Positions 55,356-63,811 of a DNA stretch of 64,000 bases are shown here, piece after piece. The notes under the pieces are model-generated. The model did no database searches. It saw only the letters and a program-made list of their open reading frames with translations, and was not told the DNA's origin. A program made the position numbers and the translations under genes. Location: contig NZ_LMID01000016.1 in the NCBI RefSeq assembly GCF_001428605.1, forward strand, positions 1-64,000, read 5' to 3'. The DNA comes from Sphingomonas sp. Root720. Lineage in GTDB: Bacteria > Pseudomonadota > Alphaproteobacteria > Sphingomonadales > Sphingomonadaceae. The stretch's first letter is position 1. Each line of letters starts with the position of its first letter.

Positions 55356-56570
55356 CTACCGCGGAGCGATCCGGCTGATCTCGGCCGCGGCGGCAAAGCG
55401 CGCCTCCCTGGCATAGGTGCCGATCCGGCCGAACGGGCCGATCGGATCGCACAGATGCCAGAGCAACGCGCGCCGCCTGGGCCATGCGATCGCCGGGTCT
55501 TCCGGGGACAGGCTCATCGCCGCGAGCGTCGCGCGGTCGAGCCGTGACCATGGCCGGGGGACAGATGCCGGCGGTAGATCGACGGGAAGCAGTTCGCCCG
55601 CGATGTTCCAGGCGAAGAGCAGGAGATGGCGGATCCCCTGCGCCCGGGCGACCGCCTCCAGCCTGTGCCGTTGCCGATCGGACATCCCGAGCAACTGCAT
55701 CGCGAGATCGCCGAGATAGCGCAGCGAATGTTCACGATGGAAGGTCGCCTTGACGAAGCTGATCGCGGCGAGGAGGCAGGCATGCACCGCCGACAGCACC
55801 GGGACCTCGCTCGTGCCGAGCGGCACGCGATGCCCGTCGCCGATATAGGACGCCACTTCGCGCGGAGCGGGACAGCCGGGCTGCTGCACGCGGTGGTGCA
55901 GATCGACGACGGCGAACGAACGATCCGCGGGCAGGAAATGCTGTTCGCCCAGATAATGGCGCCACCAGCGGCTTTCGCATCGCTCCGCCGGCGCATAGCC
56001 CAAGCCCTTCAGGACGGCCGCCGCCCGGTCGTAGTCATGGCGATCGACCAGCAGGTCGAGATCGGACGACGGGCGGACGAAATAGTCCCCATAGAGGGCG
56101 CGGAGCTGAAGCGGCCCCTTCAATATGACGAAATCGACGGCGGCGTCGTCAAGCGCCCCGCTCACCCGCCGTACCGTGGACAGATTGACGCTATTGGCCA
56201 TCAGCGACCGCTGACGGAATGCCTTGACGGCCGGGCCGAGCCCGGGAGGAGCGGCGATGCCGCTGACGACGAGCCCCTGCTGGACATGGACCAGCAGCCG
56301 TCCGCGCACGGCCATGCCGATCAGTTCGTCCCAATCGAACCGATCGCCGCGACAGGACGGCGTCCGGGCAGTGCCGTCGAGCGCGCTGGCGATCAGCGAC
56401 AGCAACAGGGCATGTTCGGCGCGACAGCCTGTCCGCGCCGCCGCGCCTTCTACCGCCGCCGGGCGTTGGGCCACGCCGTCGCGGGAGGGAGCGGCCTCGG
56501 CCGGATCGGCATGCGCGATGCCGCCCCGCCCCGGCGAGACGCCACCGAGAGGGAAGGACTCACTCGCCAC
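55356..56570 (-). CDS. Lasso cluster nucleotidyltransferase-like protein (N)
   Basis: A 404-residue protein of the uncharacterised nucleotidyltransferase family often found in lasso clusters with a kinase gene. The active-site pair is in YFVRPSSDLDLLVDRHDYDR (Asp-x-Asp), preceded by VDFVILKGPLQLRALYGDYF; the C-terminal half is helical. It may transfer a nucleotide to the lasso peptide or to a resistance target; unproven. It overlaps the transporter gene by 11 nt and ends the operon. Confidence 0.8.
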   Translation of the reverse strand: MASESFPLGGVSPGRGGIAHADPAEAAPSRDGVAQRPAAVEGAAARTGCRAEHALLLSLIASALDGTARTPSCRGDRFDWDELIGMAVRGRLLVHVQQGLVVSGIAAPPGLGPAVKAFRQRSLMANSVNLSTVRRVSGALDDAAVDFVILKGPLQLRALYGDYFVRPSSDLDLLVDRHDYDRAAAVLKGLGYAPAERCESRWWRHYLGEQHFLPADRSFAVVDLHHRVQQPGCPAPREVASYIGDGHRVPLGTSEVPVLSAVHACLLAAISFVKATFHREHSLRYLGDLAMQLLGMSDRQRHRLEAVARAQGIRHLLLFAWNIAGELLPVDLPPASVPRPWSRLDRATLAAMSLSPEDPAIAWPRRRALLWHLCDPIGPFGRIGTYAREARFAAAAEISRIAPR

Positions 56571-58368
56571 CGGAGCCGGGCCCGGCGGCAGCGACGAGCG
56601 GCGCGCGGTCGGCCCGCTTCGGTGGGAAGAGGAGGACTCCGTCGCGATCGTCCGGTCCGCATACGCGAACCTGTCCTTGCTCGATCAGCACGACCTGATC
56701 GGCGATGGCGTTGATCCGCGCGCGGTGGGCGATGACGAGGATCGTCATCGCACCGCGCAGCCGCTCGAGCGACCGGATGATCAACTCCTCATTATTCTCG
56801 TCGAGCGCGCTGGTGGCCTCGTCGAGGATCAGCAGGTCGGGCCGCCGCAGCAAGGCGCGGGCGAGCGCGATGCGCTGGCGCTCGCCGCCCGACAGACGGA
56901 TGCCGCGATCGGCGACGACCGTGTCGAGCCCGGCGGGCATCCGCGCCACGAAGGCCGCCGCGCCGCTCGCCTCGAGCGCACGCCACATCCGCCGCGCATC
57001 GGCGTCGGGCGCGGCGACCGCGAGGTTGGCAGCAATGCTGTCGTTAAGCAGGAAGCCGTCCTGCGGGACATAGGCGACCCGCTCCCGCCAGGCGCGCAAG
57101 CCGCAGCCGTCCAGCGGTCGCCCGTCGAGCAGCACCCGCCCCGCGCTCGGCTCGACCAGCCCCATCAGCATGTCGGCCAGCGTCGTCTTGCCGCTGCCTG
57201 ACGGACCGGCGATCGCGGTGATCCGGCCGGCCGGGATGGCGAAGCTGACATCGCGGAGCACCGGTGGACCGCCTCCGCCATGATCCATCCCGACCCGTTC
57301 GAACCGGATCTCGCGGCGTAGCGGCGGGACAACCGCGAGACCGGCGCCCTCGGCCTTCTCGCGCCCCGCCTCGAAGCGCTCGATCAGGCGTTGCGTGCGC
57401 AGATAGGCGGGCAGGTGCGACAGAAGCTGCTGCAGCGAATCCTGGATCATGTTGAACCGCGGCGCGATCCGCACGAACACGAACAGCAGCACCGCGATCC
57501 GCGCCAGCGGCAGGTGGAGCATCGCCACCGAAACATAGATGAAGCCGACCGCCGCGCCTGCGCCGACCAGCTGGAATGCCAGGGTGCCGCTGGCCGTCGC
57601 GCGGGCGAAGCAGACCATCTCCCGCCGCACGTCGCGCAGCATGGCCTCCAGCCGGGCGACATAGCGCGCCTCGGCGTTGAAGGCCTTAGCGACCTTCATG
57701 CCCGACAGAAACTCGGAGATCATATGCTGCTGGTCGGCCAGCGAACCGCCGAGCGTTTCGCCGAAGCGCGTCGCCCGGCGCCGGACCGGATAGAGCGCCA
57801 GCAGCACCGCGCCGCCCATACCGATCGCGAACAGCGTCATGGCGGGCGAGATGACGGCGGCCAGCGCGGCGTAGATCGCCATCATGACGACCGCCTGCAG
57901 CAGCAGCAGCAGGTTGTGGACCGCGGCCCGGACCCGTTCGACATCGCCGGTCAGCGCCTGCTGAAGGTCCGCACCACGCGTCGCCGCGACGAGGGTCCAG
58001 CGGGCGCCGCCGATCGCGCGGAACAGGCGCAGCCTCATGGTGTCGACGCAGAGCTGCATCATCCGAGCGAGATGAACGGTCTTGGCCCGGTTGAGGATCG
58101 CCTGCGCGGCGACGAAGGCCAGGAAACAGCCGAGCAGCGGCGCCAGCGACAGCCGCGTGCCCGGATCGAACAAATGGCTCGCCAGCGGCAGGCCCGCTAT
58201 CGGCACGCCGCCCGCGGCGCCGTCTGCGAACTGGAGCAGGGGTATCAGGAGCAGGATCGAAACGCCCTCGAAGAGGCTGGCGAGCAGCAACAGGGCCAGC
58301 GCCGTCGCCCCCCTGCCGCCGCCGCGCCGCATCACGAAGCCGATGAAGTCGACGATCCCGCCGGTCAT
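56560..58368 (-). CDS. Lasso peptide ABC exporter (D)
   Basis: A 602-residue half-transporter: six-helix N-terminal membrane domain (RGATALALLLLASLFEGVSI, LALYPVRRRA) and ABC domain with Walker A AGPSGSGKTTL, signature LSGGERQRIAL and Walker B LLILDEAT followed by His in VIAHRAR. It exports the finished lasso peptide and gives self-immunity. The start overlaps the kinase stop (ATGA). Confidence 0.9.
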   Translation of the reverse strand: MTGGIVDFIGFVMRRGGGRGATALALLLLASLFEGVSILLLIPLLQFADGAAGGVPIAGLPLASHLFDPGTRLSLAPLLGCFLAFVAAQAILNRAKTVHLARMMQLCVDTMRLRLFRAIGGARWTLVAATRGADLQQALTGDVERVRAAVHNLLLLLQAVVMMAIYAALAAVISPAMTLFAIGMGGAVLLALYPVRRRATRFGETLGGSLADQQHMISEFLSGMKVAKAFNAEARYVARLEAMLRDVRREMVCFARATASGTLAFQLVGAGAAVGFIYVSVAMLHLPLARIAVLLFVFVRIAPRFNMIQDSLQQLLSHLPAYLRTQRLIERFEAGREKAEGAGLAVVPPLRREIRFERVGMDHGGGGPPVLRDVSFAIPAGRITAIAGPSGSGKTTLADMLMGLVEPSAGRVLLDGRPLDGCGLRAWRERVAYVPQDGFLLNDSIAANLAVAAPDADARRMWRALEASGAAAFVARMPAGLDTVVADRGIRLSGGERQRIALARALLRRPDLLILDEATSALDENNEELIIRSLERLRGAMTILVIAHRARINAIADQVVLIEQGQVRVCGPDDRDGVLLFPPKRADRAPLVAAAGPGSGGE

Positions 58369-59375
58369 GGCGATCGGCTTTCCGGGTAGACCGGACGCCG
58401 CACATCGACGTTCCCCGCCAGGGCCTCGACGAAGGCGACCGTGTCGCGAAGCCGGTCGAGTCCGGCCGGTATGCGGAGCCGCCACAGCCGCGCCTGGCGG
58501 GCGAGCCGCGCGCAACGCTGCATGTGGTCGGCCTCCGCCGTGCCCTGCAACACCGCGCGGCCGAAGCGGGCGACGTAGGAGAAGCGCATCACCGCGCGAA
58601 GGGCGTCGAAACCCTCGAGCGGTTCGACCGAAGGCGCGTCGCCGCCACGCTCCAGCACGAAGATATCGTCGGGCCGCACCTGCCGGTGCGAGAAGCCTCC
58701 GCTCAGCCGGAACTGGCGCTTGGGCAGGCCGGCATGGGGGAGCGCCAGCGCCTCGGCGCCATCGAGATCGATCGCGGCCGAGCTCTCCTCGGACAGTTTG
58801 AGCTGCGCGAAAGCCGGGAGGATGCGCGGAACGAGCGGATCGACCAGGTCGATCGCCAGCAGGTCGTCGGTCAGCAGCCGGTGGCCGGCCTCGATAAAGG
58901 CGGCCGCGGTGGTCGACTTGCCGGCCATCTTGTCGCCGACGAACACCGCGCTCGCCCCGCCGATCGCGACCGCGCTGGCATGCAGCACCAGCGCGCCGCG
59001 CAGGTGAAGCATCAGCCCGAATATGGGGCCCAGCAACGGGAAGGCGAGCAACGCCGCCGGGACGCCCGCATAGGGTTCGACATCGATCCGGCCGGTCCCG
59101 CGGAAGCGGAAGGCCGCGACGCCGGGCCAGGCGAGATAATGGCCGCCGGCCGGATCGAGATCGATCACCACCCCGGTCCCTTCGGGCGGCAAGGAACGGC
59201 CGCAGGGCTCGAGCCGGATGGCGAGATCTGGATGCCGTCCGGTCAGCTCGGACGGCGACAGTTCGGGCAGCGGCACGTCCGACCGGATCGACAGGCCGAA
59301 GGCGAAATATTCGGTGGCAGGGGCGCGCTGGACGATGGCCGCCTCGCCGCACTCCTCCCGGCTGATCTTCCTCAT
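58365..59375 (-). CDS. HPr kinase-like lasso tail kinase (K)
   Basis: A 336-residue protein with an N-terminal region (EYFAFGLSIRSDVPLPELSP) and a Walker A-type P-loop GDKMAGKSTTAA (around residues 147-158) within AVFVGDKMAGKST, the HPr kinase C-terminal fold. Relatives in paeninodin-type lasso clusters phosphorylate the hydroxyl of the C-terminal serine of the precursor; this precursor does end in Ser46. ATGA overlaps at both ends (with C upstream and D downstream). No HPr kinase N-terminal domain. Confidence 0.85.
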   Translation of the reverse strand: MRKISREECGEAAIVQRAPATEYFAFGLSIRSDVPLPELSPSELTGRHPDLAIRLEPCGRSLPPEGTGVVIDLDPAGGHYLAWPGVAAFRFRGTGRIDVEPYAGVPAALLAFPLLGPIFGLMLHLRGALVLHASAVAIGGASAVFVGDKMAGKSTTAAAFIEAGHRLLTDDLLAIDLVDPLVPRILPAFAQLKLSEESSAAIDLDGAEALALPHAGLPKRQFRLSGGFSHRQVRPDDIFVLERGGDAPSVEPLEGFDALRAVMRFSYVARFGRAVLQGTAEADHMQRCARLARQARLWRLRIPAGLDRLRDTVAFVEALAGNVDVRRPVYPESRSP

Positions 59376-61249
59376 GCCGCGGCCTCCCGTTCGGCGATGT
59401 CGGACCGGCCCGCCGAAACGCCCTCGCGGCGGTCGAGCCACAGTGCCAGCATCAACACTCGCCAGGTCGCGAACAACGAATGTCCGTCGACAGCGCGGCC
59501 GCGATCGAGCCACCGGCCGAGCGACGCACGCGCGACGTCCATGTCGACGAACCGGTCGAGGCCCGAGCGGTCCCCTTCGATCCGCTCGACGATCGTCTCG
59601 CGACGGCGCAGCAGCGCGTCGGCCAGCGCGGGCGCGAAATCATATTTGTCGGGCCGCAGCCGGACCCGATCGGGCAGCAGGCCGCGCGTCGCCTGCCGCA
59701 GGACATGACGGGGCTGGCCGCGGTTCAGCTTGTGGTGCGACGGCAGCGACAGGCAGAACTCGGCGAGGCGCAGATCGTAAAAGGGATAGAGAGCCCTGAC
59801 CCGGGCCGCGCCGGCCATCCGGTCGAGCACCTCGAAGCCATAGCCCTGCCCGGGGGCGGCCAGCAATTCGATGTGGAGATCGCGCTCGCTGTGGCGCGCG
59901 GAGGCCTTGACGGAGCGGTCCGCGCAACGCTCGGCAAGCCCGACGCGGGCGGCGAGGCCGGGTTCGACCAGCGCCAGCGGCGACGGAGCGACCGGCCCGG
60001 CCCGGCCCAGCCGCGCCCACGCCCCCGCCCAACGTCGTCGCGCGAGCCTGATATAGCGGTTGTGGCTCAGATAGGGGGACATCACCGACCAGCGGTCGAG
60101 CCCGTAGATGCCGGCGATGCCGGCGCTCTCGCGCCAGAGCGCGCGCCAGTCGCCTTCGGCGGCCAGTTCGTTGAGGCGCCCAAGCCCGTGCGATACGACC
60201 TCGTCGCCGCCATGGCCGTCGAGCAACCGGGTCAGGCCCGCGGTCCGAGCCCGGCGATAGAGGCGCCGCGACAGGCTGGCATTATAGGCGACGAAGGGCC
60301 CTTCCTGTTCGTCGAGCAAGTCGGACAGTTCGGCGACGGGGTCATGGCCGGCGGTATCGATGAAGAGCGGATCGAGGCCGCCCTGGCCGAGCACCGCCTC
60401 GATATAGGGCCGCTCGTTCCAGCCGGGCGTCCCGTCGAGCGTCAGCGACAGGCTCGGCATGCGCCGGCCGGTGGCGGCGAAGCCCTGCGTCGCCTGCGCC
60501 GCGACCGACGAGGAATCGAGCCCGCCGCTCAGCATCACACCGACGCCGTCGCGGTCGGCGCAGCGGCGGGCGACGGCGTCCGCGAACAAGGCGCGGAACC
60601 CCTCGGCGGCATCGTTGCATTCCTCGACCGCCACTTCCCCGGGGTGCCAGTAGCGCGCGATCCGCGCGCCCGTCGCCGCGATGGTCAGGCTGTGACCGGG
60701 GGGAAGGCGGCGGATGCCGCGGTGCAGGGTGATCGTCCCGTCGGCATAGCCCCCGGCCAGAAGCTCCGCGACGCCCTGCTCGTCCAGCCCGTCGCCGATC
60801 GCCGGAAGCGCTGTGAGGAAGCGGGTGACGGTCGCGGCGGCGAACAGCCGGTCGTCGAGGAAATAATAAAAGGGCCGGACACCGAAATGGTCACGCGCGC
60901 AGAAGATCACGCCGCGCCGATCGTCGCGGATGACGAAGGCGAAATCGCCCGCCAGCCGCCGGACGCAGTCGACGTCCCAGCGCCGATAGGCCGCCAGCAC
61001 GATCGCTGCGTCGGTCAGGCCGGCGGGAAGCCGCAGCGTCGCGACCAGCTCGTCGCCATTGTCGAGCCGCGCATCGGCCGCGATCGCCATCGCCGCGTCG
61101 CCGGGCCCGGCAAGCGGTATCGGCGCGGCCATCGCCCAGGATTCTCCGCCCAGCCAACGGACGGGGTGGCGAAGAGCCGCCTCGGCAGCGCGCGGAAGGG
61201 CTTCGATAGGCGCGCCGTCGCGACGGACGAGGACCGCGAAACCGCTCAT
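59372..61249 (-). CDS. Lasso macrolactam synthetase (C, asparagine-synthetase-like)
   Basis: A 625-residue AsnB homologue that closes the macrolactam ring by adenylating the side chain of the ring acid. The ATP-pyrophosphatase loop is SGGLDSSSVAAQ (from about residue 241). The N-terminus MSGFAVLVRRDG has Ser instead of the Cys2 nucleophile of asparagine synthetase, so the glutaminase is inactive, as in known lasso cyclases, and no ammonia is made. ATGA overlap with B2 upstream and K downstream. Confidence 0.9.
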   Translation of the reverse strand: MSGFAVLVRRDGAPIEALPRAAEAALRHPVRWLGGESWAMAAPIPLAGPGDAAMAIAADARLDNGDELVATLRLPAGLTDAAIVLAAYRRWDVDCVRRLAGDFAFVIRDDRRGVIFCARDHFGVRPFYYFLDDRLFAAATVTRFLTALPAIGDGLDEQGVAELLAGGYADGTITLHRGIRRLPPGHSLTIAATGARIARYWHPGEVAVEECNDAAEGFRALFADAVARRCADRDGVGVMLSGGLDSSSVAAQATQGFAATGRRMPSLSLTLDGTPGWNERPYIEAVLGQGGLDPLFIDTAGHDPVAELSDLLDEQEGPFVAYNASLSRRLYRRARTAGLTRLLDGHGGDEVVSHGLGRLNELAAEGDWRALWRESAGIAGIYGLDRWSVMSPYLSHNRYIRLARRRWAGAWARLGRAGPVAPSPLALVEPGLAARVGLAERCADRSVKASARHSERDLHIELLAAPGQGYGFEVLDRMAGAARVRALYPFYDLRLAEFCLSLPSHHKLNRGQPRHVLRQATRGLLPDRVRLRPDKYDFAPALADALLRRRETIVERIEGDRSGLDRFVDMDVARASLGRWLDRGRAVDGHSLFATWRVLMLALWLDRREGVSAGRSDIAEREAAA

Positions 61250-61677
61250 CGCACACCGGCCTGCAGATCGACGAGCGGCGTGAACCGGGTGAGATTCTCG
61301 TCCTGCCCGCCGATCAGGACGGTCTCGCCGTGGATGAGCCAGGCATGCGCTGCGATACCGCCGTCGGTGCGCTTGCGGACGCCGATGCGGATGCGGGTCG
61401 GATAGCCGGCACGCGCGCAGAGATAATGGGCAGCGAGCGCCTGGGTGAGGCAGGTCGCCCCCGGCACGATCCGCGCGCAGTGCAGCACACACCAGATATG
61501 AAGGTGGAGATGCCCATCCGGCACGCGCGGGGATGCCCGCTTCGCGATATGGTCGAGAATGGCGCGAGAGCCGAACAGGCTCAGGCCGGCACGGACCGCG
61601 ACGACGACCGCGAGGCATTGGACGAGCAGGCGCCCGTGCCGCCACGCGAGTGCGGCGCGTCTACGCAATCGAAACAT
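61246..61677 (-). CDS. Lasso leader peptidase (B2, transglutaminase-like)
   Basis: A 143-residue cysteine protease: Cys76 in PGATCLTQALA and His111 in IAAHAWLIH are the expected catalytic pair of B2 proteins. The basic, hydrophobic N-terminus (residues 1-45) may associate with membrane or B1. It cleaves the leader after residue 22 of the precursor. Overlaps B1 by 17 nt and C by 4 nt. Confidence 0.88.
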   Translation of the reverse strand: MFRLRRRAALAWRHGRLLVQCLAVVVAVRAGLSLFGSRAILDHIAKRASPRVPDGHLHLHIWCVLHCARIVPGATCLTQALAAHYLCARAGYPTRIRIGVRKRTDGGIAAHAWLIHGETVLIGGQDENLTRFTPLVDLQAGVR

Positions 61678-61966
61678 GCCTGATCTCGATGAGGTCGGCG
61701 GTGCTCATCGCCTGCAGGAGGGCATCGAGGTCGCGCGTGCAGCGATCGGGGTCGACGTCGAACGCCTCGAGGATCGACCGCCGCAACGCGCCGACCGCGG
61801 CGCTATCGCCGATACGATCCCAGACATGGGCGCTCACGCGATTAAGCTTGAAGTAGCGCCGCGTTCCCAGGTGGAGCAGCACGGCCTCGCCGTCGAGATC
61901 GCAATGGACGACGTCGCCACCGGGAATGACGAGCGCGGATGAATTGATCGGCAGATCCTGCGGCAT
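61661..61966 (-). CDS. Lasso RRE protein (B1, PqqD-like)
   Basis: A 101-residue PqqD/RRE fold: beta-strands EAVLLHLGTRRYFKLNRVSA followed by helices VWDRIGDSAAVGALRRSILE and DALLQAMSTADLIEIR. It binds the leader and delivers the precursor to B2 and C. GGGGGA lies just before ATG, and this start fits the family length; the frame runs upstream without another good start. Confidence 0.88.
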   Translation of the reverse strand: MPQDLPINSSALVIPGGDVVHCDLDGEAVLLHLGTRRYFKLNRVSAHVWDRIGDSAAVGALRRSILEAFDVDPDRCTRDLDALLQAMSTADLIEIRHVSIA

Positions 61967-62002
61967 GTTCCCCCGACAGTCTTGGGTGAAGGCGCGACGA
62001 AG

Positions 62003-62030
62003 GGCCAACCGCGGAAACCCGCGGCTGGCC
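62003..62030 (-). repeat. Hairpin between lasso precursor and B1
   Basis: On the minus-strand transcript GGCC... pairs through 12 positions (62003-62014 with 62019-62030), including one G-U pair that is a mismatch on the other strand, around a 4-nt loop. It lies 18 nt after the precursor stop and 36 nt before the B1 start. No U-run follows, so partial termination or mRNA processing that raises precursor over enzyme levels is more likely than full termination. Confidence 0.7.
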
Positions 62031-62047
62031 AAGTCGTCTCGTCCCGA

Positions 62048-62188
62048 TCAGGAAAAGGTCAGATCGGAAACCGGCGTGCCGGCCGAGAAGGATGCGTCGA
62101 GGACGGAGCCGTTTGCACCGCCCTCGGTGATCTCCTCGAACAGGCCAGCATCGATCAGTTCAGGCGCTTCATATTGAGCTTTGGGCAT
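62048..62188 (-). CDS. Lasso peptide precursor (A)
   Basis: A 46-residue precursor. The leader has the RRE-binding pattern: Tyr6, Pro9, Leu11, Gly15, then Thr21 at position -2 of the cleavage site (YEAPELIDAGLFEEIT-E). The core is Gly23 to Ser46 (24 residues): GGANGSVLD gives a nine-residue Gly23-Asp31 ring, then ASFSAGTPVSDLTFS as tail. The C-terminal Ser suits the cluster's kinase. GGGAGG lies 7 nt before ATG (62186-62188), overriding a longer in-frame upstream start. Confidence 0.9.
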   Translation of the reverse strand: MPKAQYEAPELIDAGLFEEITEGGANGSVLDASFSAGTPVSDLTFS

Positions 62189-62803
62189 GTTGGAACCTCC
62201 CATGAACGCAAAAAGACCGGCCATGTGAGCCAGCCGCCCCATAGCCGGTCGATGAAAAGTCTGTGCTTTGAAGCCGATGCTGTCAACGAGCAGCCAAAGC
62301 TTACTTAGTCACTTTCGTCGTTCATCAAGCATTCATCTCAATCCCGGCCGAGCATAGATCGCCATCTATATTGATAATCTCCGGAAATGGACTTAACCCC
62401 ATTCGCGCTCAATTTTGGTAAATTTTACTACATCCTTGAGACATTCTTTTAATTAACCTATATTAATCATTATCCATTATTGATAATTATTGTTATATAC
62501 AAAGATATACCTAGCCTATCGCCACTTATGGAAAACGCCGGTTCATTTGACGGGCGCGGCGGCGGGATCGTCTTGCATCGTAGAATCCCGTAGCGCATTT
62601 TTACTAGTGCGGCCTGACCCCCACCCATCTCCAGGCGGAAGACATGTTGCGAATCCGGTACGATAATCTGTGGGGTTCGCGGGTCTGTTCTACGACAACG
62701 ACTGACGCCGAGGCCAATAATTCGGCCCTCTGGCCGGCCCACCGTCCTGCACCGCAACTTTTAACCGCCTCGCCGACGCGGATCGCCGCAAGGCGTGGCG
62801 GAA
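62189..62803. promoter_or_regulatory. Lasso operon upstream region, candidate promoter
   Basis: This gap of about 600 bp is notably AT-rich between 62320 and 62530. On the minus strand TTGACA (62281-62286) is followed at a 17-bp spacing by CAGACT (62258-62263), a poor -10; it is a candidate only. An ORF at 62470-62757 has unlikely composition and is not called. The rest of the gap holds no other recognisable element. Confidence 0.35.
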
Positions 62804-63811
62804 TCAGGCTTTGAGCGAACGGAGCTTCTGGACGAAGGCGGTTCCGGCGGACGTGCGACGGAGCAGCCGCAACACCGCCCGCTTCATCCCCTGGCCCGCC
62901 GCATCGGGCCGGGATTTCTCTCGCTGGAACCGGTGCCGCGCGGCATCGGCCTGGTTCTGGGGCCAGATGATGCGTTGCGCCTCGATGCTCAGCACGGGGC
63001 GGCCGCTCAGGTCGGCGATCTCCATCGCCTGGCGGTCCTCGCTCTCGACGAAAAGACAGGCGTTGGTCTTCCGATAGATCCGCGCCTTGTGGATCGCGTG
63101 CATCTTGAGCCGTCGCCGCTCCTCGGCCGAAGGCAGGTCGAGCATCCAGAGCTTCTCATAATCGACGCGGTGCCTGCGCAGCCATTCCTCGGTCTGCGCG
63201 CGATATTTCTCCAGCCGGCTCGTCACCAGATGCTTGATAGGGACGCCGGGAAGATGGAGCGGCCGCGCATTGGAGAGGAACTGCCCATAGCGTTCGCCAT
63301 CGTCATTCTCGTCCGCGGCGGGATCGTGGCACAGCACGCCGTCGATATCGAAACAGGCATCGCCAAGCCGCCGGTGGCGCATCAGGTTCCATTGAAAGAT
63401 CCGCGGATGATCGACGATCTCGAGCCAGACGTCGATCTCCGGATGATCCTCGCGTGCCGCATAGACCGCGCAATAGGTGATGTCGGCGCCGGACCGCGCT
63501 TCGGCCAGCCGCGCCCGCACCTCGACCATCGACTCCCCGGACAGGATGCTATCGTCGACGACGAGGACCCGGGTCGGCACCTCCGACCCGTCGACCCGCA
63601 TCGTCGACCGGACGGTTCGCCCGACATAGGGGTCGAGCCCCGCGACAAAGCTCTCGAGATCGAGGAAAGGCAGATTGAGGTGGGTAGCGAGCATGTTCGC
63701 CGCGAGCATGCCGCTGCGAGGTATCCCGACGATCAGGTCGATGTCGGGCGGCAACTTGTAGCTGTTCCGCGCAATGGTGGCGGCAAGGTCGGCAAAAGAA
63801 CGATATTCCAT
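62804..63811 (-). CDS. Phosphoribosyltransferase-HAD fusion protein
   Basis: A 335-residue protein. Residues 1-130 form a PRTase domain: LIVGIPRSGMLAANMLA and the PRPP-binding loop RVLVVDDSILSGESM (about 93-107). From about 165 a HAD-like domain begins with CFDIDGVLCHDP (Asp-x-Asp) and LVTSRLEKYR (motif II-like Thr). A C-terminal basic region of about 60 residues follows. Such fusions occur in glycan/sugar-phosphate gene clusters; the substrate here is unknown. Same strand as the lasso operon, about 600 bp upstream of it. Confidence 0.75.
   Translation of the reverse strand: MEYRSFADLAATIARNSYKLPPDIDLIVGIPRSGMLAANMLATHLNLPFLDLESFVAGLDPYVGRTVRSTMRVDGSEVPTRVLVVDDSILSGESMVEVRARLAEARSGADITYCAVYAAREDHPEIDVWLEIVDHPRIFQWNLMRHRRLGDACFDIDGVLCHDPAADENDDGERYGQFLSNARPLHLPGVPIKHLVTSRLEKYRAQTEEWLRRHRVDYEKLWMLDLPSAEERRRLKMHAIHKARIYRKTNACLFVESEDRQAMEIADLSGRPVLSIEAQRIIWPQNQADAARHRFQREKSRPDAAGQGMKRAVLRLLRRTSAGTAFVQKLRSLKA

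Noticed and set aside
55225-55551. 108-codon minus-strand ORF overlapping the end of the nucleotidyltransferase gene
   Set aside because: Out-of-frame extension within the 3' end of the lasso N gene, Arg-rich, no ribosome-binding site.
62470-62757. 95-codon minus-strand ORF in the lasso upstream region
   Set aside because: Arg/Pro-rich beginning, Ile-repeat end over AT-rich DNA, no ribosome-binding site; more likely non-coding.
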